A stretch of DNA of 64,000 nucleotides from Halichoerus grypus. Lineage: Eukaryota; Chordata; Mammalia; Carnivora; Phocidae. The translations under genes and the position numbers were made by a program. Location of the stretch: contig NC_135724.1 in assembly GCF_964656455.1 (NCBI RefSeq), positions 7,989,466-8,053,465 of the forward strand, given 5' to 3'. Of the stretch, positions 34,999 through 46,480 are shown piece by piece (position 1 is the first letter of the stretch; each line of letters starts with the position of its first letter). Under the pieces are notes generated by a model. The model saw only the letters and a program-made list of their open reading frames with translations, was not told where the DNA came from and did no database searches.

Positions 34999-35354
34999 AT
35001 GTATATTCTTTACTCATCTATTAATCTATTATTTGTAAGTAGATGCATTTACAGAGCTACTCTCTGAATATAGGAAACAGGATGAATACATATTGGAACA
35101 TTAAATTTCATAGCTGTTGTAAATAAAATGTTCACTGTCTTTTGATTTTGAAATGTGTAAATATCTAGAGGCTGTATTAAAGTTTATATAATTAATTTCC
35201 AATGTCTGCACATAATGAAAGCTGGGATGAATTTTTAACAGTGGTTATAAAATTTTACCCACTTAAAAAATAAAGCGAAATTTTTTTCTTTCCAGTCATT
35301 TTATGACTTAGCTAATAACTGGGCTTTTACTCAAGACTAGTTGGTATTCTAACA

Positions 35355-35470
35355 CTCTGAGTAGATATTATTATTGCTCCTTCCTTCCCTCTTTGAAGAA
35401 AAGGTAACTAAGGCACAGCAAAGCTCTTTCTTTCTCTAGAATCTACCTGGTTATTAGCCACTGTGCTGCC
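35355..35470 (-). repeat. Possible MIR fragment
   Basis: GAGTAGATATTATTATTGCTCC, GAAAAGGTAACTAAGGCACAGC: weak antisense MIR resemblance. Confidence 0.4.
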
Positions 35471-35561
35471 CAGCTTCAACTACTACATGTGCATTCACTG
35501 ACTACACCCCAGAAATTGACAACTATGCTCGTACTTTTGAAAGTAAGCCTAATTAACTCCT

Positions 35562-35599
35562 CATGTGATTCTTTTTTTTTTGAGCCCCATGTGATTCTT
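35562..35599. mobile_element. Minimal insertion between 12-bp target duplications
   Basis: CATGTGATTCTT occurs at 35562-35573 and 35588-35599. Between them is only TTTTTTTTGAGCCC. This has the form of a retroinsertion truncated to its poly(A) tail plus a few bases, on the minus strand. Confidence 0.7.
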
Positions 35600-37691
35600 A
35601 CATCGATTTTGTAGATTTTGGTTTGCCCACTACTGGTCTACATTTTTTCCTTCTATTTTAGAGTACTGTCCCAAAGAGAACACGGTCTGATTCTTTGGGT
35701 TGTCTGTGTATGTGCCATAATTATATGTTTGTATGCTGAATTATCTTGATTGACCTTTGAAATCTATTGTTTTTGTTTAAGGAAATCATTCTCATAATTG
35801 CCATGAGCAGATTGTATGCCCATGGATAAATAAGACTATCATAGTTAAAAAGATAAGAGAGAAAATCATTCGTATAGAGTTTCCTCATTATTCTTTGATT
35901 CTAGCAATAGAAATAAAAGAACAAAATTATATTTTTTAATATGAAAATTGTACTCTTTTATGTCAGGCAGTCATTTTTCTTACACATTATCAACTCTAAT
36001 CAAGTTGATTAAATGTAAAAAATATATATGAAATGCATTTTCTGAGGTGACATCTAGAGCATCTATGACAAATTTTAAGAAAAAAGAACATGATATAAAT
36101 AAAATTTGTGCTATTATATTGTGTTACAGCACCACTTGCTAGAAAAATCACACACTGACCTCTCCCCATTTCCATCTCATTTGTGGATTTATGCAAAAAT
36201 GAATATTTTTCTTTGTGTCTGTGTGTTTAGAGACTATATTTTCTTTAGTGTTCTGACACTGGGACAACAGTAAGTAAATGGATTAATTAGGATCACAGGT
36301 CCACTTTAGTTATCAACTAGAATCATTTGTTCTAATTGGGCTTGTGTTGGTTCATTACAATCAGTGTGTATCAACCAGTAAAAGAAAATTTCACAAATAT
36401 GCAAATGGCATTTCCCAGCAGGGAGCTGACCATTGTCAGTAGTAATGAAGGCTCTTGTCTTGTGATTAATAATTGATAATATTGAGCAACAGAATCATGA
36501 CTAGAACTTAGAAGAATAAATTTATTAGCAGATATTCTTATATATTAGATGTGACACACCACTTGCAATCACAAATCACACATCAAAACTTTTCCTAGAA
36601 TTTCTTAAAATTCTCTGAATATACCTAGAAAAGAAATTGCAAAAAGTGTTAAATTTTTTCTGTGTACTACTCATCAGAGTATTTTGCTTCCAATTTTTTT
36701 TAATTTTCAGTGCAGGAAAACTAGTTATTATTTTTTTGTAGCACATAGAAATTCCTGTAAAATGTGGGTATGAAGAATGGTTTCACTAGAAAGAGAGCCA
36801 AACTGCCTGGGATAGAGAGTCCATTCTGGAAGGCTTTCTCATTTCTTCACCAAATTATAAATGAGCCCATGGTACTCATGGTCTCAAAAGATATGTGCAC
36901 TTGTATTGAATTGAAGGATATTATTTGGCTACCCTTGGGAATAACAATTGAGTGTCTTCACAGTACTTCTTAAAACAAGTATTACAGTATTTTGCACACT
37001 CTAAGATGCCATCAATTGAAAGACAAAACACTAATTTATGCAGCACTCTGAAAGAATAGAGCTTTCAATTAAACTGTAACTCATATTTGACTTGAGGGAT
37101 GTTAAAATGTGAAAAAAATGTGCATCTTGGAATTGATGGAATGTAATAGTGTTTCCCTTCTCATGCAACTATTTAGACAAAAAAAAAAAAAATCATTTCA
37201 GGGGCTCACTTGGGTAAGTTCTGTGATACACCATAACTCTAGGAGGGCAAATTCCCTTAATTTCTCATGGCTATTTGAATTAGTTTTCCACGAAGCCGGC
37301 TTCATTCTTTCTCTCTTCTCTTGTTCTCCTCTCCCTTTGCCTTTCCCTGAGACGTTTTCATCATTGATATGACACCATCACAAAATTTCCATCAAAGATA
37401 CCAAAACTACCCCTTGAGCTTGTTCATAGGGGTAGTGTAAGACAATGCTGCTTCTTCAGAAATATCTTTTCATCTTACGTTATAAAAGGAAATAAGAGAA
37501 TTTGTTTTCAAATGGTTTGTGTTCAAAAGGTTTATTGTTCTTGGAACAGTGAGGTTTTTGTTTGTTGAGTGCGTGAGTTTAACTTGCTTTTATTCTGTAT
37601 ATTTCTACTAACAAGAGCATGTAAAATGACAATAGAGAAGGAAAACACTCTGTTTTCTAAGCAAGCAGTTTTACATGAGAATCTGTTTTCC

Positions 37692-37707
37692 TTTTTTTTT
37701 TTTTTTT
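37692..37707. repeat. T16 homopolymer
   Basis: T-run; adjacent sequence not recognised. Confidence 0.96.
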
Positions 37708-38192
37708 CTATCCACCAGAGCTTAGGACAACCATAGGATTGATAGCTTTGGACAGCAGTGCATGCAGCCAGCCCTGCTGGTGGTGTTCGGGGCATTAAAG
37801 CGGTCTTGCTATCTTGCTGGTATTGTAATAACACTGACGCTATTTGTCCTTAAACTACACAGAGTTCTTCTGCTGACCAGGTGGCAAAAATTACTGGAAA
37901 TAGGAGCATTCCAAGTCCTGTTTTTAAAAGGATACACTGTAATTCTTACTATGGGAGGCTGTCCTTCTGCAAATAGGCTTTTAAATTACTTGCAATGTTA
38001 CAAGGTTCGAAGTTATTAATGACAATGCCCCTCTCCTTTTATTTACTTATTATTGATAAGATATCAGGAAAATTCATTTTTTTAAAAAAATATTCATGTC
38101 TTCTCAGTTCCTCCTTACCTATGGGCATTTTATAACACATGTAAAGCTTACAAATGCAAAAACCAAATTTAAAAGAGAACTTCTTTTCATAT

Positions 38193-38217
38193 TGTGTGTG
38201 TGTGTGTGTGTGTGTGT
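38193..38217. repeat. (TG)n microsatellite
   Basis: About 12 perfect TG units. Confidence 0.98.
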
Positions 38218-38629
38218 AACAGATCCATGAAAATTAAATTATTTCAGGGCATTTGAGGCCTTGTCATCTCCGATGATTTCAGCCTCACCAGGCGGAATCA
38301 CAAGGGCACATTTGTGATGTGGTTTCTAATGAATAGCTTCTATCACAAAGACAAGAAAAATTTCCTTGATAATGCGGCACATGGGCGGCAGAGGACCTAT
38401 AAATGCTTTTAGTAATAGCATTCAAAGACCTCTGAGGGTTCTAAGAACAAGAACGATCTCCGTGAAAAGGGAACAAATTCGGGAGGTGCCATTTGCTTAC
38501 ACATCCAGCTTTAATCATTTCCTCAACGATTTGTATCTTAGTGAATCTCTCAGAAAGAGTTCTAGTTCAAAATTTACTACATCAATCTTCCATGCACCCC
38601 CAAAACCAAAACTGTCCTCCGACATAAGA

Positions 38630-38678
38630 TGTTAACAGGTAAAGAAAATACAGGTGTTAACAGGTAAAGAAAATACAG
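38630..38678. repeat. 25-bp tandem duplication
   Basis: TGTTAACAGGTAAAGAAAAT and its next four bases occur twice, period 25, without a mismatch. Confidence 0.98.
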
Positions 38679-39342
38679 AGGATTGTTAGCCCCTTTTATG
38701 ACCATTTTCTGAGTCCCACTTGGACAGGAGAGTGAGAAGCTGAAGCTCTACATCTGAAAGCAAAAGGGGAGGCGTGTCTTCCTGTAGTGCAGAACTCATT
38801 CCTTATGGAGGGTTAAGTAAGGACCTTCCAATGAGCTGGTGATCTAAGAAATCGGTTCAGAGTCCATTGTCATGACCACAGAATGAGCCCAGGGGGTGTT
38901 TCCGGTAATGCTGACCAAAATCGTGTGATGGCATCATCTTACCAATCTGATGAAGCCATGGAAAATGTTTGATATTTCAAGGAGTAAAAGCAGTGAGATC
39001 ATCTTACTCAGGCAGTATAAATTACTTGATCCCACAAACTTCTGGGTCACGTGAGAGAAAGAATTTCTTGCTCTTCTCTTGGGTTCTGTGTATCACCAGG
39101 CAGCTTACTGAGCAGAGTAAACCGTTTACAAACCTGTGAATGGTTAATCCATGGCTAAGCTCTACTTAAAAACCTTCTGAGTCGGTTAATAGTAATTAAT
39201 TCTTTTGTTATCTTTCTCAGTGAAGGAAATAAAAATATTTTTAAACAGCCTTACTGATTTAATGATTCTTGTTATCCTTGTTATCTATAGTGCAAATGCA
39301 CTGTTTTATTCACAAGACTGGGGACTTTTTCTAAATATCAGG

Positions 39343-39545
39343 TTTTTTTTTTTTTTTAAGATTTTATTTATTTATTTGACAGAGAGATAGAGAGCACAAG
39401 TAGGCAGAGCAACAGATAGAGGGAGAGGGAGAAGCAGGCTCTCCGTTGAAGCAGGGAGCCCGATGCTGGGCTCTATCCCAGGACCCAGGGATCATGACCT
39501 GAGCCCAAGGCAGATGCTTAACCGACTGAACCACCCAGGCATCCC
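39343..39545 (-). mobile_element. Can-SINE
   Basis: T15, AAGATTTTATTTATTTATTT, GAGAAGCAGGCTCTCCGTTG, GGGCTCTATCCCAGGACCC, CGACTGAACCACCCAGGCATC. Probable decayed target duplication (AAATATCAGGTTT before, AGAGATCAGATTT after). Confidence 0.96.
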
Positions 39546-39982
39546 TAGAGATCAGATTTCTCAAACAAGAACAGAAACATTGCTTAACTTACATCATGGA
39601 AATGTATCAAAATATGTTTGTTCTTGTGTCTCCCCCTTTCCCCCCCAGAAGGAAGGTAATAAACAAGGGCAAACCGAGGTTTTAACCACACATGTGACGT
39701 CAAAAGATTATACTGAATTCTCTGTTACAGTTAAGAAATGGTTGTTGAGATATTATTTTGCATTCATATTTGTTTATCTATAAGACAGTAACACTGTTAA
39801 ATCCTCTCTATTTAAAAGGATGAAAGTAAATGTGTCAGAAGCTTGAACAACAATGTTTGGGGGCATTTATTGCTTATATAGCTCGTTCCTAATTTGATCT
39901 TGTAATGTAATAAATGTAAATGTAATAAAATATGTAAACATTTTCTATGTGCTCAATAACAATCTCACATGGCCCATTTTTA

Positions 39983-40180
39983 TTTTTATTTAAAGATTTT
40001 TAATTTATTTATTTGACAGAGAGAGACAGCGAGAGAGGGAACATAAGCAGGGGGAGTGGGAGAGGGAGAAGCAGGCTTCCCGCCGAGCAAGGAGCCCGAT
40101 GCGGGGCTCGATCCCAGGACCCTGAGATCACGACCTGAGCCGAAGGCAGATGCCTAATAACTGAGCCACCCAGGCGCCCC
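39983..40180 (-). mobile_element. Can-SINE
   Basis: Near-consensus: ATTTATTTATTTGACAGAG, GACAGCGAGAGAGGGAAC, GATGCGGGGCTCGATCCCAG, CTGAGCCACCCAGGCGCCCC. Perfect 18-bp target duplication TCACATGGCCCATTTTTA at 39965-39982 and 40181-40198. Confidence 0.99.
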
Positions 40181-41155
40181 TCACATGGCCCATTTTTAAA
40201 ACTGGAAAGCCAACGAGCAGTGTCATCTTCTTATTTTGTAGGAGATACATAATAAATAAGATGCATCATTTTTATATTTGACGTTTGGGGGTATCTTTCC
40301 AGCTCCCAAGTTGTACTTTTGCCTAGTTTATAACACAGGCGTTCATTTTATTTAAATAAGCAAATGAAGAGTTAGAGAGTGTTTAATACTACTTCATAGT
40401 TGTTGGAACTTCTTCTTTCAAAGAGATTTGTGCATGTCGAGGCAGTCTCTTAAAAGAAAAAGTAAAAATTTTGCCTGGGAGCCCTGGAAATGTTTACTTA
40501 TGGTCCCAGAATTTGAGGCATTTGGGCAGTCGTCAGGTTGTGGTAGCATGGCCTCTGAAAACCTTAGCCTGGCTTATTCTGAAGAATGCACTCGGTATGA
40601 AATAATCTTATTAGTCTTAACCTTCAGAGAAAAGCGTAGCTGTGCAATTGTGTTTAAATTAAACCAAATGCTCCATTTGCATGTATGCACCAAACTGCTG
40701 GAGTCTCTGATTTTGTGATTCTTAGAAACATTTGGTTTCTTTGGTGAGACTGCTATTTAAACACCTGCCCCACTTTTCCATCTCCGAGTGCCCAGGTCCA
40801 CGGAGCACCCTCCTCCTACCCAGCTGTCACCTGCCTGAGATCTTAGTCAGTGGACTGCTGGTCGCTAACCCCTAACAGCATGTGCTTGGCTTGGCTCTGG
40901 GGACATGCTTCTCAGCCGCACAGGACTTTATCATGTTTATCACACATAACAGCATCAATAGCAAATGCGAATTAAATTTTGTTTTGCAAATTTTTTGGCA
41001 CAAGATTGTTAGACATACTTGAAAGGGATTGAAAGATACTATTTAGCGACAGTTGGGAATAACAATTTAGAGTCTTCACAAACATTTCAAGTCTTATAAT
41101 TATTCAAAATCACTCCTACAGATGGATCACTATCGTAATAATGAACCTTTTCATG

Positions 41156-41350
41156 GTACTTGCCATGTGCCAGGCCTGTTCTCAGTACTTTACAGATTTT
41201 AATGCACGAATACCTCATAACAACCAAAGAAGTAGGACTACTATACCCTCATTTTACAAAAAAAGAAAATGGAAACATTTAGAAGTTAATATCCCAAGAT
41301 GCCCGAAGTGATACAGCCAGGAAGTGGTAGAAGTGGGATGTGAACCCAGG
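41156..41350 (-). repeat. MIR
   Basis: GGTACTTGCCATGTGCCAGGC, CTCAGTACTTTACAGATTTTA, CCCTCATTTTACAAAAAAAG, AGCCAGGAAGTGGTAGAAG, GGGATGTGAACCCAGG: nearly full-length antisense MIR. Confidence 0.92.
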
Positions 41351-41994
41351 ACACATACCAAGGGCTCTCCTTTACAGCAGACAATACGGCTTTGTAAAAG
41401 AGCTCTTGGCATTTCCTTCACGGCAATACAATTAAATGACTGTACTCATGAGCATTTTGCTGTTCAGAACGGCTGTAAGTAAAGCTACAACTGTTAAGTG
41501 TAGTTAATTGTTAACTGTTACTAATAGCAAGTGACATCACACTGTTAATTTTAGTTGCAAACACCAGTAGACTCTGAAATAATTTGAAATTTGGTAGTTC
41601 TATTTTCTCATTGATTTAAGCCCTTGGATAAATGTCATATTAATTAGATAACTGTTAAAATGGTTTACATTTAACCCAAATCTTTCTAGGAGACTAAGTA
41701 ATACCAATGTCTTATTAATGCTTCTATAATTAATCACACAATCATATTAATCCTACTAATGTTCAAACCACTCACTCATCCCTATGAAAGGCCAAATGTC
41801 CTGCATAAGGCCTGGTTTTCACTTGTTTCGCTGAGGTATTAGGAAAGCTCTTTAAAGCTTTTCCAAGATAGATAAAAATGTGTATGTAGTATTGACAAAA
41901 TTAGAAATGCGTTAAGAATAACATAAGATCATTTGTTAAATTACTTTTTGTTTTCTTATACCTAAAAGATAATTTTGTATATGTCAAAATATTC

Positions 41995-42042
41995 TATAAT
42001 GGATAATTTAAAAAATGTTATATAATGGATAATTTAAAAAAT
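41995..42042. repeat. 22-bp repeat, period 26
   Basis: TATAATGGATAATTTAAAAA plus AT occurs at 41995-42016 and 42021-42042, separated by GTTA. Confidence 0.98.
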
Positions 42043-42360
42043 CAAACAAATATAACACTACATACAGGACTCTGTCCTCTTTAAACTGGAACAGAATTAT
42101 GAGTGTCATTCCAGTGAGCGACCCACCTATTTTCCAAAACTGCACCTGTCCCTTCATTAATGAAATCTAATGCCTCTCTATAAATCTTGAAGACTAGTCA
42201 CCTCTTCAGATTATGGCCAATAATCACTCCATTATTTGCTTTTCCAAGAAGTTAGTAGTTGAACTTATAATTTTTTCTCAGCTACTTGTAAAAGTTACTA
42301 TTTCAGATTCTTTACTAAATGATTTCTTAGCTTGACCACAAAGCTGTAGGATAGTTGTTG

Positions 42361-42363
<3 letters not shown>

Positions 42364-42395
<32 letters not shown>
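42364..42395. repeat. (TA)16 microsatellite
   Basis: Perfect TA run, about 530 bp downstream of the exon 6 donor in DOK6 direction. Confidence 0.99.
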
Positions 42396-42398
<3 letters not shown>

Positions 42399-42922
42399 TA
42401 CTGTTGGTAAACAGTATAAGCTCCTTCTGCAAATATTTTATTATTGGCTCTGTAACACATACAGAAAGAGTTAGAAGTTTCAGAGAATCTAGGACAAATA
42501 TAAAGACAAAAAGAAAGCAGAATCCTTTCTGGTAGTAACTTAATTTCCCTGGTTATTTTGGGCCCACAGTTGAATCTCTGATGGTCCAACTGTATGTGGT
42601 GATACGCAGAGAGCATAGCTCTGTATTTCATTCTCTACGCACCCACCCCTCTTTGGGTAACTGTGCCAACAGGTCATGGGGAGATACATGGAGATACATG
42701 GAGGGCATAGCTCCCTACCTGTGGCCACAAAGAACTTCTTGGGGCATATGCTGAATAGGGCATTAGAGACATGGGATTTGGTAACTGGGGTGAGCTCTCA
42801 GGGCTGGGGGCGGGGGTGGACACCGGGATGCTGACGTGAATGGGCCCACAGATACATGATGTGCATCAGACCTCAGCGACATTCATTTCCAAGCTGTTAG
42901 GTTACCAAGGAAGGAGCCTTAC

Positions 42923-43061
42923 CCGGGCCTTCTGCTCCATTTCTAGCATTAATCTTTCATGTTGCTCAGCTATGGCCAGTGTCGCAGAATGGACCTTCTG
43001 ATAGATCATTTCTCCTTCCCTTGTTTGAAAAGTGAATAGTCCTTCTCCTGTGTCACACATT
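42923..43061 (-). CDS. DOK6: DOK6 exon 6: C-terminal part of the PTB domain
   Basis: DOK6 is a cytoplasmic adaptor (N-terminal PH domain, central IRS-type PTB domain) known to bind phosphorylated RET and TrkC and to promote neurite outgrowth. On the minus strand this exon reads one base (third base of an Arg codon) followed by 46 codons, including [15 protein letters not shown] and [16 protein letters not shown], which I recognise as DOK6 (about residues 201-246 of 331). Family members DOK4 and DOK5 differ in this stretch (for example LLQSV or KRVLLEMEKN instead of LMLEMEQ). It encodes the last strands and the C-terminal helix of the PTB fold. The acceptor is a pyrimidine-rich tract ending ATTCTCACAG just right of 43061; the donor is CGG|GTAAGG just left of 42923, both canonical. 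The exon ends on a codon boundary, matching the start phase of exon 7. The open frame continues upstream past the acceptor but that is intron. Identification is from recall of the protein, not a search. Confidence 0.97.
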
Positions 43062-43635
43062 CTGTGAGAATAGAGATAGGGAAAGAGATGGGTCTTCATG
43101 TGTTCAAGTGCGTAACAGTTCTCCATGTAAAAGATGCCCGTGCCCTGTGTCACCCTCCTCCTTGACTTCCATGGGAGTTAGGGAAGCAGATTCAGCCTTG
43201 ACCAAGCCAACCAACCAACAAGCATATCTTTAAGTGGTACATGAGACGGAACGAAGGGCAAAAACCCATGACTATTTGCAATTTTAAAGATGGATCGTTC
43301 AAAACTGTGTACAGAAACAGATACAAGTGGGTTCAGCCACTGCCGTGCAGCACTCACATTTGTCTTCCTAATACAAGCAAATAGTTGTTTTCTTTAAGGA
43401 ATTTCACATTTGTGTTATCATACCACTATTTCCTATGATTTGAGAGCTCCTGAAATGTAAAGAACTTAAGGAAAATCTGAAGTTTTATACTCACTCTAGT
43501 AGGAACCAAGAAGACTACACATTTTTTAGTTTACGGATTTGCATACATAGGCTGAAGCTTAAACCGAGTGATCCTTAAGCAAATCTTGTGCATCTTAGGA
43601 AATGACCTGGCATAAAGAAGTCCCTATTTAGGTGT

Positions 43636-43800
43636 GAGGATATTTGGTTTGAATTTTGGCTTTGCCACTGGCCGGCAGTGTGACCTTGGACAAGTTAAAT
43701 AACTCGCCTATACCATCTTTTCACATCTCTAATATAGGAAAAATAATAGTACTCATCTCATAAGATCCGTATGATAGTTGAAAGACCAAACTAAATATCC
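43636..43800 (+). repeat. MIR
   Basis: TTGGCTTTGCCACTGGCCGG, CAGTGTGACCTTGGACAAGTT, AATAATAGTACTCATCTCATAAG: sense MIR. Confidence 0.92.
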
Positions 43801-45819
43801 ACTGTAGAGAAATGAGTGACTTTATTTTAGTGTTTTTATCGGATGGACTATTACACAGTGATTACTAGGTCATTTCTGAGAGCATATAATAACATTAAAA
43901 GTTCTTATTATGTACATTCAAGAGGAAAAAATCAGAGTAAAAATTCTTTTTTCTATTATTTAATTATAATTACCTTTTTAAAACAACTTTATTGGAATAA
44001 AACCACTGACACCTTGTTAAGGCAATAGGATTATAGGTAAATTATATTAACAAAGGCTAATTCCAAGATGAAAAATATTTCTAATTAATACTTTAAGCCA
44101 GCCTTTGAAAATAATTGGAGGCCCTCAAAAAGACCCACTCACTATCAATATGATGCTAACATCAGAAAATTTGCATGAGATGTTCATGGGGCCAAACTAT
44201 GTCTTCCAGCACCAAAAGGATTTCGGATTCTTCTCTGTGACTCTCCAAGGAGTTTTCAGTAGAAAAGAAATGTCTCAAGAGGCTTCAGACATTACAGAGG
44301 CTGCGATTGCCATCCCGTAGGGCCCCATAGAGCCAGCACTTAGCTTCTGTGAAAAAGATCTTAATAAAATTCACACAGCGTGAAATGGAAAGTCTGGGGG
44401 GGAAATGAAGTGTTTTCACAAAGTGAAACAAATGAGCTTTCTTTGTTGATTCCGAGGAGCAACGAAGTCCAACAGCCAGAGCAGGACAAGGACTGACACG
44501 TGGTGAGCCAGCCTGTTCCGACGTGAGTTCCTGTTCATTGTCATCTGAAAAGCACTGCTTATGAGCCCTCGGAAATGAGATAATGAAGACACCGACTGTC
44601 ATTTCTTACTCAGTCACAGAGAGGCAGAGGGCTAACACTTGCCCACTTCCTGGGACTTAGCTGCCCAGAGAGGATTTGAAAGCTTACAGGAGGTTTCCTC
44701 CAGCTTCTGAAACACAGACTCCAGTCAACTCCAGCCTTTGATCAGCAAACAAGGAATTAAAACTCGCTGGCTTTAAAAAGTGAAGCCATTTTCTGTAAAA
44801 GGTGGCCTTTCTTCAATGCAGGTACCTGCAGCCAAGCTGCTCACACTTCTTTAGTAAAATTAGTTCGGACTTAATGACTTTTGTCTGCAGTGTTGGAATA
44901 AACAACTTAGGTTTCTCTGCTTATTATTTAAAATATGTTCTCTTGGGGCACATAAGAAGCAGATACAGAGATTTACCTCTTCTTATATGTCTGAACAGTT
45001 TTCTGGGGACAAGCCGGTACTAGAGAAGATGGGGGAAGAGATGAAGTCATTCCGACTTGCTACTCTATGTGGGGTCCACAGACCAGCGGCACTGGCCTCA
45101 CTGGGAGCCTGTCCAGTTTACCGGATCGGAACCTGCATTTACTAGATCCCAGGTGACTCCTCTTCACATTATAGTTTGAGAAGCACCAGCCTATAGAACT
45201 CTTTCTACACGTCACCATTTTATTAAGGGGAGCCGGAGATGACACTCGGGACCCAAATGAGGACCGATCAGAAGCTGTGTTTGTGCAGCTTCAGATGGTG
45301 ACATAGGAGACTGAAGGTCAGAAAGGAAACACCATGACAACAAGGACAAAAAACCTAAAGAAATCCTTTCCTTAACTTGGGAAGAGCTGAGACAGAGGTG
45401 CAACCTACATTTCAGTATCCTAACCGCCTTGCCACTAATATGCATGTTCCTCAATTGCATTTATTTGGAGAAAAGGTGAAAATGGGGACACTGTACGTTT
45501 GTCTTGGCTCACAACTGAATTTGATTGAAATTTATAGACAATTACAACTGTTAGCTCTCTTTCTAATAACTAGGTGTTTTCACAAAATTAATACTTTTTC
45601 TTACCAAAAATGGAATGTTAAAGAATATAATCTCTGAGGTCCCTTCAGCTTTAAGGAACAAACTAGAGCCTCAAAAATTCTAAGTAGGACTGACACACTA
45701 ATTTCCAGGGTGTTTTGTTTGTTTTTTGCTTTTGACATTGTAACCTAGGGGACATTATAATAGTATAGGATCCAAAAGTCAAAGGGCACAGATTTCAACC
45801 ATCACATCATGGCTGGCGA

Positions 45820-46040
45820 TGTTCATTTATCCCGTATTTATCAAGTAGGTCCTGTAAGCCAGGCACTGTCCTGAGCCGGAGGATGAAAAGGACGGAAACG
45901 TATACACGACTCATTGCCTCTGAGGCTCTATAAGGAGTGGAGAAGATAAGCACTGTCGTGAGAAGGACACACTTAATTGTAGTAAGTGCTAGCAGGGCGA
46001 AGCATGGGGCCAACAACAGGAGGTAATGGGGGACTGACCT
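45820..46040 (-). repeat. L2 3' region
   Basis: TCATTTATCCCGTATTTATC, CCAGGCACTGTCCTGAGCCGG resemble antisense L2 (ATTCAACAAATATTTATTGAGCACC ... CCAGGCACTGTTCTAGGC). The later part is more diverged. Confidence 0.6.
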
Positions 46041-46049
46041 GAACACATT

Positions 46050-46115
46050 ATTTTACCAATTCAGTCCCTTATCTATAAAACGGAGGCAACAAGACTTGAT
46101 CACAAGATTGTTTTC
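46050..46115 (+). repeat. MIR fragment
   Basis: ATTCAGTCCCTTATCTATAAAACGGAGGCAACA resembles the MIR block CTCAGTTTCCTCATCTGTAAAATGGGGATAA. Confidence 0.6.
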
Positions 46116-46263
46116 ATTTGTCTTTTAAGGAAACCAGGTGACAGTGGTCAGGAAGGGATTAATTCAGCAGGCGTGGCCGCCCAAATCCAGCATGTGTTAG
46201 TTTGTCAATAGGGTTCAATAGAGTAAGAGTCTAAGAAAATCCTAGTATTTTCCCTCAATGGCT

Positions 46264-46480
46264 TGTTTCCTTTTCTTTTCTTTTCTTTCCTTTCTATCTC
46301 TCTCTTTCTTTCTTTCATTCAGATTTTATTTATTTGAGAAAGAGAGAGAGAGCATGAGCTGGGGGAGAGGCAGACTCCCCACTGAGCAGGGAGGCCGATG
46401 TGGGGCTGGATCCCAGGACCCTGAGATCATGATCTGGGCCGAAGGCAGACCCTTCACCGACTGAGCCCCCCGGGGGGCCC
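46264..46480 (-). mobile_element. Can-SINE with expanded C/T-rich tail
   Basis: CAGATTTTATTTATTTGAG, GCAGACTCCCCACTGAGCAGG, GGATCCCAGGACCCTGAG, CGACTGAGCCCCCCGGGG. Target duplication CTCAATGGCT at 46254-46263 and 46481-46490 shows that the pyrimidine tract 46264-46320 belongs to the insertion (its tail). Confidence 0.96.

Larger units (their letters stand above)
29200..42922 (-). other. DOK6: DOK6 intron 6 (complete, 13.7 kb)
   Basis: Bounded on the minus strand by the GTAAGG donor of exon 6 and the TTTCTTTTAG acceptor of exon 7. It holds three Can-SINEs, an L1 3' scrap, MIR relics, simple repeats and short tandem duplications listed separately. Stretches 29460-30880, 31001-32099, 32860-34110, 34150-34925, 35600-38190, 38680-39340 and 40200-41150 contain no gene or repeat that I can name. 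Confidence 0.95.

Noticed and set aside
37760..37860. miR-200/141-like word AATAACACTGACGC
   Set aside because: Seed similarity only; no hairpin arms found beside it.
42902..43153. 83-residue open frame taken as a whole gene
   Set aside because: Only the middle (42923-43061) is DOK6 exon 6; the two ends read through splice sites into intron.
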